A stretch of 5,822 bases of DNA from Marisimplicoccus sp965655775 (GTDB lineage Bacteria; Bacteroidota; Bacteroidia; Flavobacteriales; Flavobacteriaceae): assembly GCA_965655775.1 (NCBI GenBank), contig CBFHHV010000038.1, positions 1 through 5,822 of the forward strand, written 5' to 3'. The notes beneath the pieces were generated by a model, which was not told the DNA's origin, did no database searches, and worked only from the letters and a program-made list of their open reading frames with translations. The translations under genes and the position numbers were made by a program. Below are positions 1 to 4,372 of this stretch, in pieces. Numbering within the stretch: position 1 is the first letter of the stretch; each line of letters opens with the position of its first letter.

Positions 1-2
1 TT

Positions 3-524
3 ATGAAAAATATATATTTATTATTACTATCAATTTTTATGGTTTCTCTTTCTTGTGAGACACCTGACACTTCTCCTCAAGTTATTGGTTTTACTGCAAC
101 TCAGGATGGAGAAAAAAGTGATGTAGTTGCTGGTCCAAATAATATTAATGCAGTTTGGGAATCATATATTGATGCTCATAACTCTAGAGATATTGAAGGA
201 ATCAGAAACCTAAATGCTGTCGAATTTTCTGCATATGGTCCTGCTGGTGAAGTAGTTGAAGGGTCTGATGCTCATATTGCATTTTTAACTGATTGGTTTG
301 AAAACAATAACCCAAGATGGACGATACAATGGGCTATTTCAAATAGTGGTGAGAATGTTGAAGGAGATATATCTGATTTTGTAACTGCCGGTCATGAAGT
401 GACTTTAAATGTAGATGGACAAGATATTACTGTTTATCAAGTAATTGATGCAATGATCTCAGATGGAAAAATTGTAAACTTTAATGTTTATCAACAGGAA
501 AGAGGGCAAGCTTCAAATGAATAA
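3..524 (+). CDS. Small lipoprotein, NTF2/SnoaL-like domain (predicted)
   Basis: This 173-residue protein begins with a short Lys-containing N-terminus, a hydrophobic stretch at about residues 4-16 and a Cys at 18 (VSLSC). That is a relaxed lipobox, so it is probably a lipidated, exported protein. Residues 22-47 look like a flexible linker. From about 48 to 165 the pattern fits an NTF2-like/SnoaL-like cone fold: a first helix (INAVWESYIDAHNSRD), then GPAGEVVEGSDAHIAFLTDWFE and alternating strands ending in DGKIVNFNVYQQ. This family covers both enzymes and ligand-binding proteins, and no catalytic residue can be assigned here. The ATG has only two bases before it in the window, so its promoter and any upstream operon partner are not visible. 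The gene ends just before a strong hairpin terminator and converges with the oxygenase gene. The CDS is secure; the fold is an inference from residue pattern only. Confidence 0.82.
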   Translation: MKNIYLLLLSIFMVSLSCETPDTSPQVIGFTATQDGEKSDVVAGPNNINAVWESYIDAHNSRDIEGIRNLNAVEFSAYGPAGEVVEGSDAHIAFLTDWFENNNPRWTIQWAISNSGENVEGDISDFVTAGHEVTLNVDGQDITVYQVIDAMISDGKIVNFNVYQQERGQASNE

Positions 525-526
525 TC

Positions 527-552
527 AAAAAGACCTCTTCGGAGGTCTTTTT
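527..552. terminator. Bidirectional terminator with TTCG tetraloop
   Basis: A perfect 11-bp stem, AAAAAGACCTC (527-537) with GAGGTCTTTTT (542-552), closes a TTCG loop. The loop is flanked by C and G, giving the exceptionally stable cUUCGg tetraloop on the plus strand. Each strand ends in a T-run, so it can stop the lipoprotein gene on plus and the oxygenase gene on minus. The minus-strand stop codon (551-553) overlaps the stem by two bases. Confidence 0.9.
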
Positions 553-1339
553 ATTTTATCCTTCCAAAAAAAGTTTTTCTAGATTGTTCCGATAGAGGAA
601 TTCCCTCAGTTTCATTATAGTTAAAAGTAACTAATATTCTCTCCCCTACTTCTACTGCAGTTACTTGATGGATAGATCTATTTCCTTTAAATATCATTAA
701 ATCTCCTTCAAAACTATCTACTTTGGTTCCAGAGACTTTATTATCTAATATCTTCTCTACAAAAGCATAGTCTTCTTGACCATCTTTATATCTCATATCG
801 TTAAAGAACTCATATATTCCACCTTTTTCGCAATTTTTAACAAGTAGTGTTATTGTAAAGTCAGAATTATCAAAATGCCAACCTAGAGCATCCCCTTCAT
901 CATAATAGTTAATATTAATACTAGATAGAGGGTCCGAATATGGGTATAACTCGTTTTTATTTAACAAACCTTTAAAAAAAGATCTAATTGTTCTTGAATC
1001 ATATATTCTCTGAAGAATAGAGTTGTCTGGTATAAGATCATTTGGAATACATTTTTTTGATGTACTCATAATTCTATTTCTTGGACTATCATTAGAAAAA
1101 GAGTTATCATGTTTAGAAACATATACATTATATTTAGAATGACTTTTATATGATAGATCTTTTAAATCAGAAGCTTCTTTTTGCAAAATTGCTAATCCAT
1201 TAGTATTAATAAATGAATTAAATATTAATATGCCTTCAGTATGAAGCATTTCAGAAAATTTATGACCATTCGAAAGGAATTCATCATCATATTTTTCACC
1301 TAATATGGCTTTAAAGTCAATAGGAAGCATATTTATCAT
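551..1339 (-). CDS. Fe(II)/2-oxoglutarate oxygenase, BesD/HalD-like, HxD type
   Basis: This 262-residue protein has no signal peptide and is probably cytoplasmic. The core is a double-stranded beta-helix with a visible iron triad: His155-x-Asp157 in ALGWHFDNSDFTITLL and distal His224 in GNRSIHQVTAV. Arg234 (GERILVTFNYN) lies ten residues after the distal His, the usual place for the 2-oxoglutarate carboxylate contact. The phrases GWHFD..DFTITLL, EKGGIYEF and GDLMIFKGNRSIHQVT recall the BesD/HalD group acting on free amino acids. In the halogenases of that group the Asp is replaced by Gly to leave room for chloride; here Asp157 is kept, so hydroxylation (or desaturation) is predicted. The substrate is unknown. 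The first ATG (1339) is used; an ATG three codons later is possible. It is transcribed alone, convergent with the lipoprotein gene and divergent from the small membrane gene. Superfamily assignment is strong; subgroup is from remembered motif similarity. Confidence 0.85.
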   Translation of the reverse strand: MINMLPIDFKAILGEKYDDEFLSNGHKFSEMLHTEGILIFNSFINTNGLAILQKEASDLKDLSYKSHSKYNVYVSKHDNSFSNDSPRNRIMSTSKKCIPNDLIPDNSILQRIYDSRTIRSFFKGLLNKNELYPYSDPLSSININYYDEGDALGWHFDNSDFTITLLVKNCEKGGIYEFFNDMRYKDGQEDYAFVEKILDNKVSGTKVDSFEGDLMIFKGNRSIHQVTAVEVGERILVTFNYNETEGIPLSEQSRKTFFGRIK

Positions 1340-1346
1340 TTATTAA

Positions 1347-1354
1347 CAAATATA
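1347..1354 (-). promoter_or_regulatory. -7 box TATATTTG for the oxygenase gene
   Basis: Read on the minus strand this is TATATTTG, a full match to the Bacteroidota -7 consensus TAnnTTTG. It ends 7 nt before the ATG, which would leave almost no leader. A TTTG lies at 1369-1366, but the 11-nt spacing is too short for a -33 element (normally about 17-23 nt), so the promoter is only half supported. Confidence 0.35.
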
Positions 1355-1410
1355 TCTTAATGAAACAAAACTTTATCTTTTTTTTAAGAAAACTGAATAG
1401 ATTGTATTAT

Positions 1411-1418
1411 TAAATTTG
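1411..1418 (+). promoter_or_regulatory. -7 box TAAATTTG upstream of the small-protein operon
   Basis: TAAATTTG matches the Bacteroidota TAnnTTTG consensus fully. Transcription would start near 1423, placing the 1423-1437 inverted repeat and the 1442-1481 hairpin in the leader of the 61-aa gene. No convincing -33 TTTG is seen at the expected distance, and in DNA this AT-rich a chance match is possible. Confidence 0.35.
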
Positions 1419-1422
1419 TGTT

Positions 1423-1437
1423 CTTGACTATGTCAAG
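1423..1437. repeat. Short inverted repeat CTTGAC-TAT-GTCAAG
   Basis: A 6-bp perfect inverted repeat with a 3-nt centre sits just downstream of the plus-strand -7 box and in the divergent intergenic region. It could be an operator or a small hairpin at the 5' end of the leader. Its size makes chance a serious alternative. Confidence 0.3.
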
Positions 1438-1441
1438 TCAG

Positions 1442-1481
1442 TTAAAGTAAGACCTCTAGAAATAGAGGTCTTCAACTTTAA
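1442..1481. other. Orphan GAAA-loop hairpin with terminator stem word
   Basis: AAGACCTCTA (1449-1458) pairs perfectly with TAGAGGTCTT (1463-1472) around a GAAA loop. A further TTAAAGT/ACTTTAA pairing (1442-1448 with 1475-1481) extends the stem across a two-base bulge (CA). The core carries the same GACCTC/GAGGTC word as the two clear terminators in the window, but there is no T-run on either side and no gene that needs it: the neighbouring genes diverge from here. It could be a decayed terminator of a lost gene, a structured leader or attenuator of the downstream operon, or the end of a short RNA. Confidence 0.6.
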
Positions 1482-1505
1482 TAACAGTTCATTAAATTTC
1501 TTAAA

Positions 1506-1691
1506 TTGCTAAATAATTCTGATTTGAGAGATCTTTACTTTACAATAATTCTTCTAGTATCAATTTCATTAAACATTCTTGCTTTATTGATGTTATCTGA
1601 CTTAATTTATGCTTTTATTAATCCTTTTATACTACTGGCAAAAGGTTTTATATTATTTTTGATTATTGCATTTAAATACTTTTGGAAGTAA
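1506..1691 (+). CDS. Small two-helix membrane protein, unknown
   Basis: This is a 61-residue protein if it starts at the TTG at 1506. Two hydrophobic segments, about residues 10-30 and 38-58, are separated by a short turn (SDLIYAFINP); the C-terminus is KYFWK. I recognise no family. Support for it being real comes from the junction: its TAA shares one base with the ATG of the next gene (TAATG at 1689-1693), a classic translational-coupling arrangement. The start is uncertain. No ATG lies upstream of residue 29 in frame, and the frame is open back to a TAA at 1482-1484. TTG at 1506 or ATT at 1491 (giving KFLKLLNNSD after the initiator) are the options; starting at the ATG for Met29 (1590) would lose the first helix. 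AT-rich DNA readily encodes hydrophobic residues, so the coding call is not certain. Confidence 0.55.
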   Translation: MLNNSDLRDLYFTIILLVSISLNILALLMLSDLIYAFINPFILLAKGFILFLIIAFKYFWK

Positions 1692-2497
1692 TGAAAAATT
1701 ATATATATACAATCTTCTTTTTGTTTATTTCCACAAGTGTTACATCTCAAAAGTATTATGATTCAAATGATTTAAAATATTTTATTGACTTTTCAAACAG
1801 AAATGCAAATCTAAGATTTCAGGACTATAAAATAGATGGGCCTATTGAGGATATTATATCTTACTATGGTAACAGATATACTGTAATTAGAGGGGATAGT
1901 GTTCATTGGCTGCTCCAGCAAAGTGAGAAGAGAAATAAGTATTTATCATATTTGATATTAAAAGGAGAATATGGTGAAGTTCAAAAATTAGCTAAATGGG
2001 AATACTCTAACAAACAGCTTGAAGTATTAGCATCAGATCGTATTTACTCAGGTTACTTTAGAGATTATTTCAACTTTGTTGATGAAGATGAATACTTAAA
2101 GATAAGTAGTGATATATTAATTGGAGGCTATTTAGATGATGCCAATTTACTTGGAGAATATAAAATAAAAATTTTTAGAGATAACGGTATTAATTATTTT
2201 GACCTCAATATTAAGGGTACATTAAAGCTTGATCAAAAGGGAGTAATAATAGAAACTAATTTACCTACTCTTACAAGATTTACTGGAAGCTATGATTCAG
2301 AGTTAAATCCAAATATAGAATTCATAAAAAAAGGTATAGTTGCAGGACGAATCAATTTTAAAGAAAGAGCTATATTTTCATTAAACTTAGATTTAGAAAA
2401 AAGAACAGGGACTCTTACATCTTTAGAGGTAGAGGTAAATGAAGAGGGGGTAGAATTAAATAAAAGAAAAACTACTTCGTTTATAATAGAAGATTGA
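1691..2497 (+). CDS. Exported protein of unknown function, beta-rich
   Basis: The ATG at 1691 gives a 268-residue protein with a clear signal peptide: MKNYIYTIFFLFISTSVTSQ, with likely cleavage near Ser19-Gln20. An in-frame TTG at 1682 was not used because the ATG begins exactly where the upstream ORF stops and the signal peptide then starts properly. The mature part begins with a Tyr/Asp-rich stretch (KYYDSNDLKYFIDFSN), continues through YTVIRGDSVHWLL at about 63-75, and from about 140 to the end alternates hydrophobic and polar residues as in beta-strands (KIKIFRDNG, YFDLNIKGTLKL, IFSLNLDLEKR, LEVEVNEEG). There are no cysteines, no further membrane helix and no recognisable enzyme motif. 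It lies inside a packed operon between small membrane proteins, which suggests a cell-envelope role; that is inference from context. Confidence 0.85.
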   Translation: MKNYIYTIFFLFISTSVTSQKYYDSNDLKYFIDFSNRNANLRFQDYKIDGPIEDIISYYGNRYTVIRGDSVHWLLQQSEKRNKYLSYLILKGEYGEVQKLAKWEYSNKQLEVLASDRIYSGYFRDYFNFVDEDEYLKISSDILIGGYLDDANLLGEYKIKIFRDNGINYFDLNIKGTLKLDQKGVIIETNLPTLTRFTGSYDSELNPNIEFIKKGIVAGRINFKERAIFSLNLDLEKRTGTLTSLEVEVNEEGVELNKRKTTSFIIED

Positions 2498-2498
2498 A

Positions 2499-2603
2499 AT
2501 GAGAGACTTTTTAAATTATGCTGATTCAATAGATATTAAATTTTTAATTTTTACATTATTGTTTATATTGATTTGGAAATTTATAATTGAAAAAAATAAA
2601 TAA
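2499..2603 (+). CDS. 34-residue single-helix membrane protein, unknown
   Basis: An ATG one base after the TGA of the exported-protein gene opens a 34-residue frame: a polar start (MRDFLNYADSIDIK), one hydrophobic helix at about residues 15-30 (FLIFTLLFILIWKFII) and a basic end (EKNK). The charge pattern fits a single-pass protein with the short Lys-rich tail in the cytoplasm. The 1-nt gap suggests translation by re-initiation. It is shorter than usual annotation cut-offs and would normally be missed. No family is recognised. The main doubt is that T-rich DNA encodes hydrophobic peptides by chance; the proper ATG, the tight junction and the sensible topology favour a real gene. Confidence 0.5.
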   Translation: MRDFLNYADSIDIKFLIFTLLFILIWKFIIEKNK

Positions 2604-2687
2604 GTGAAGGAACCTGTCAAAAATTTAAGCTCATTAGTTCTTATCATTCTTTTCCTAATGTTGATTATCAACATATTAACTTTTTAA
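2604..2687 (+). CDS. Possible 27-residue hydrophobic peptide, GTG start
   Basis: A GTG directly abuts the TAA of the 34-aa frame and reads 27 codons: a basic start (MKEPVKNLSS) and one hydrophobic stretch (LVLIILFLMLIINILTF) to the stop. The zero gap and the basic-then-hydrophobic order are suggestive, but GTG starts appear rare in this window. A 7-bp inverted repeat near the end of the frame offers a non-coding explanation for part of it. Treat as tentative. Confidence 0.3.
   Translation: MKEPVKNLSSLVLIILFLMLIINILTF
2658..2685 (+). terminator. Weak hairpin plus T-run ending the small-protein operon
   Basis: ATGTTGA (2658-2664) pairs with TCAACAT (2668-2674) around a TTA loop, and a TTTTT run follows at 2681-2685. 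The six-base gap between stem and T-run and the AT-rich stem make this a poor intrinsic terminator. It is nevertheless the only candidate between the small-protein operon and the next gene. Confidence 0.3.
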
Positions 2688-2722
2688 GACTAATTCTTCT
2701 AACTTATAATTATTCTCAAACT

Positions 2723-2768
2723 ATTTACATTTAGTTAACATAAACATCGTTAGTATAATTTACATTTA
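2723..2768 (+). promoter_or_regulatory. Promoter region with direct repeat ATTTACATTTA
   Basis: The 11-mer ATTTACATTTA occurs at 2723-2733 and again at 2758-2768, 35 nt apart, in the gap before the tandem paralogs. Each copy contains TACATTTA, a 7-of-8 match to the Bacteroidota -7 consensus TAnnTTTG. The second copy would place the start of transcription about 20 nt before the ATG at 2794. No clear -33 TTTG is seen. The repeats could instead be binding sites, or a chance product of AT-rich DNA. Confidence 0.3.
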
Positions 2769-2793
2769 TATACAATAACTTAAAATAATTAAA

Positions 2794-3543
2794 ATGAAAA
2801 AAATTCTAATTTTTTTATTGACCCTCAGCTTTTCTGTAGCTTCTAGTCAAATTTATACTTCTAGAATTATTGAAGTTGAACCAGGTCAAATGGAAAACTT
2901 TGTTAAAGCAGCTGGTGAGAAAACCCAGAAATTTAATAATAGTGAAGACAACTTTGCCTTTTCTACTTTTGAAATATTATCTGGTACAGATACCGGTAAA
3001 ATTTTTAGAGTTCAAATTGGTTCTCCTGAAATGATGGATGGTGGAATAGATCCAGAAGAAGCAAATTATTGGTCTAAAAATGTAAGTAAATACATTAAAT
3101 CTGATTCTTCTGGAAGAACTGTTATGTGGACAAGAAGCGCAGATGCTTCTGTATGGCCAGAATCAACTAGAGATCATGATTTAAGAATGGTCATGTTCTA
3201 CAACTATAAAGATTCTGGAGAACAAGACTTTTGGAGGTTCAGGCTTCGACAAGCTAAAGCAAGAGCTGCGATGGGAGATGATCAAGTAAACTCAGCAATG
3301 CACGTTATGAATTGTGCATCAGGATGTGATGGTAACTGGGTAGCTATATTTTTTACGTATGAAAGCTTTGAAAATCAAAGAGAGATTAACGCTAATGAGT
3401 TGCCTAAACTTGTTGAAAAGTATAACGAAATGTACGGAGGTGGTTCATATGAGCAGGACGTTGAGTCTGTTGATGCTTCATTAATGCCTAATGGAAGAAG
3501 AGTTGTACACATGAGAGTGATAAGAGAAGCAACTTCAAATTAA
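2794..3543 (+). CDS. Exported protein of unknown function, tandem paralog A
   Basis: This 249-residue protein has a signal peptide of about 19 residues (MKKILIFLLTLSFSVASSQ). It is a clear paralog of the next gene: both have [IL]xxxRI[IL]xVxxxxxxxF in the N-terminal part, an identical YNYKDSGEQDFWRFR (here 136-150), then CxSGCxGN (Cys174 and Cys178), KYNE (209-212) and SYxQD (218-222). Each seems to hold two similar alpha/beta halves (about 20-103 and 130-215). Each half starts with a strand, then an F..A...K helix, then an SG-x-(D/N)-x-G type turn and another strand. This recalls dimeric alpha/beta-barrel (ABM-like) proteins, but no active-site motif can be named. The two cysteines could form a disulfide outside the cytoplasm. 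It is first of a two-gene unit with a 10-nt gap. Coding and export calls are strong; function is unknown. Confidence 0.85.
   Translation: MKKILIFLLTLSFSVASSQIYTSRIIEVEPGQMENFVKAAGEKTQKFNNSEDNFAFSTFEILSGTDTGKIFRVQIGSPEMMDGGIDPEEANYWSKNVSKYIKSDSSGRTVMWTRSADASVWPESTRDHDLRMVMFYNYKDSGEQDFWRFRLRQAKARAAMGDDQVNSAMHVMNCASGCDGNWVAIFFTYESFENQREINANELPKLVEKYNEMYGGGSYEQDVESVDASLMPNGRRVVHMRVIREATSN
3205..3227 (+). repeat. 23-base identity with 3980-4002 (paralog block)
   Basis: This stretch, encoding YKDSGEQD, is identical to 3980-4002 in the neighbouring paralog. It reflects the shared coding block rather than a mobile or regulatory repeat. Synonymous identity over eight codons in otherwise diverged genes could mean selection or local gene conversion. 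Confidence 0.7.
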
Positions 3544-3553
3544 AATTATAGAT

Positions 3554-4312
3554 ATGAAAAAATTATTATTATTATTATTAGCAGTACTAACAATAACTCC
3601 TTCTGTTGCTCAGGAATCAACACCACAGCAGTGGTTGTTTAGAGCAAGAATTCTTCAGGTTAATCAATCTGATGTTTCAGCTTTTGAAAAAGCAGTTGCT
3701 AAAAAGACTGAAATGTATAACAGCAAAGAAGATCAACCTAGATGGGTAACATTTAGAATTCTTTCTGGTCCTCAGGCTAACAATTATCTGAGAATGCAAC
3801 TTACAACAGATGTATCTGATTTTGATAATGAAGATATAAAGGGTAACGCGTATTGGGAGAAAACAGTAGGCCCCCTTCACACTTCATTAGGAAATAGATA
3901 TTGGGCTAGAAATAATTGGTCATCATATATACCAGAAGATCCTGAACCTCAAAGTCATAGAAGAATCATATATTATAATTATAAAGATTCTGGAGAACAA
4001 GATTTTTGGAGATTCAGAGGAAGAGTAAAAAGAGCAATGACTGAGTCAGGATATCCTTCAAGAGTGAGTGTTTTAGTTTGTAATTCTGGATGTAACGGTA
4101 ACGTGGTCCAAGTTAGATTCCATCATGATGGTTTTGTTGGACAGAGCTCAGATTATGATGAACCACTTCAAAATATGATTGCGAAATACAATGAAATATT
4201 TGGAGATGAATCCTATGATCAGGATAGTGCTAAAATGGCAGAGTCTTTAGAGGAAAACGGAAGATCAATTAGACACCATGAATATTTACCAGAGTTAAGC
4301 TCAAGTTGGTAG
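3554..4312 (+). CDS. Exported protein of unknown function, tandem paralog B
   Basis: This 252-residue protein has a Leu-rich signal peptide ending at about SVAQ (residues 17-20). It parallels paralog A along its whole length: WLFRARILQVNQSDVSAFEKAVAKK at the start, YNSKED, F.ILSG (67-72), the identical YNYKDSGEQDFWRFR at 141-155, VCNSGCNGN with Cys176 and Cys180, KYNE (211-214) and SYDQD (220-224). Outside these blocks the two differ widely, so the duplication is old and the shared blocks are probably functional. A 23-base run (3205-3227 and 3980-4002) is identical at DNA level within the conserved block. The gene ends 17 nt before a strong terminator, so the pair forms one transcription unit. 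Divergent binding or substrate specificity between the paralogs is a reasonable guess; no family name is offered. Confidence 0.85.
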   Translation: MKKLLLLLLAVLTITPSVAQESTPQQWLFRARILQVNQSDVSAFEKAVAKKTEMYNSKEDQPRWVTFRILSGPQANNYLRMQLTTDVSDFDNEDIKGNAYWEKTVGPLHTSLGNRYWARNNWSSYIPEDPEPQSHRRIIYYNYKDSGEQDFWRFRGRVKRAMTESGYPSRVSVLVCNSGCNGNVVQVRFHHDGFVGQSSDYDEPLQNMIAKYNEIFGDESYDQDSAKMAESLEENGRSIRHHEYLPELSSSW

Positions 4313-4329
4313 AGAATATTCACACAAAT

Positions 4330-4360
4330 AAAAAGACCTCTATTTGAGGTCTTTTTTTTT
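4330..4360 (+). terminator. Strong intrinsic terminator after the tandem paralogs
   Basis: AAAAAGACCTC (4330-4340) pairs perfectly over 11 bp with GAGGTCTTTTT (4346-4356) around a TATTT loop, and the T-run continues to 4360 (nine T in all). The stem is base-for-base the same as that of the 527-552 terminator; only the loop differs. It separates the paralog pair from the deacetylase gene. Confidence 0.92.
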
Positions 4361-4367
4361 ATATTTA
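4360..4367 (+). promoter_or_regulatory. Possible -7 box TATATTTA for the deacetylase gene
   Basis: TATATTTA matches TAnnTTTG at seven of eight positions and lies just after the upstream terminator, 5 nt before the ATG. A TTTG inside the terminator loop region (4343-4346) is only 13 nt away, too close for a normal -33 element. Its position between a strong terminator and a new gene is the best argument for it. Confidence 0.25.
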
Positions 4368-4372
4368 TCTAA

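Noticed and set aside
1366..1369. TTTG as a -33 element for the oxygenase promoter
   Set aside because: It is only 11 nt from the -7 box, well short of the usual spacing.
1360..1413. 17-codon frame MKQNFIFFLRKLNRLYY in the divergent gap
   Set aside because: Very short, no coupling to a neighbour, and its stop overlaps the candidate -7 box; expected by chance in AT-rich DNA.
1430..1450. Six-codon leader peptide MSSQLK before the hairpin, as in attenuation
   Set aside because: No run of regulatory codons, and the hairpin lacks a T-run, so classical attenuation is not supported.
1340..1505. tRNA or other classical RNA gene in the intergenic gaps
   Set aside because: No cloverleaf, no T-arm GTTCGA-type sequence and no CCA end in this gap or in 2688-2793.
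1682..1690. TTG at 1682 as start of the exported protein
   Set aside because: The ATG at 1691 gives a clean signal peptide and a TAATG junction with the upstream gene; the three extra codons add nothing.
2290..2529. Minus-strand 79-aa open frame
   Set aside because: It lies almost wholly antisense to the exported-protein gene, has a composition typical of a shadow frame (many Ser, Phe, Asn) and no motif.
3677..3880. Minus-strand 67-aa open frame
   Set aside because: It is fully antisense inside paralog B, whose reading is secured by paralogy; no independent support.
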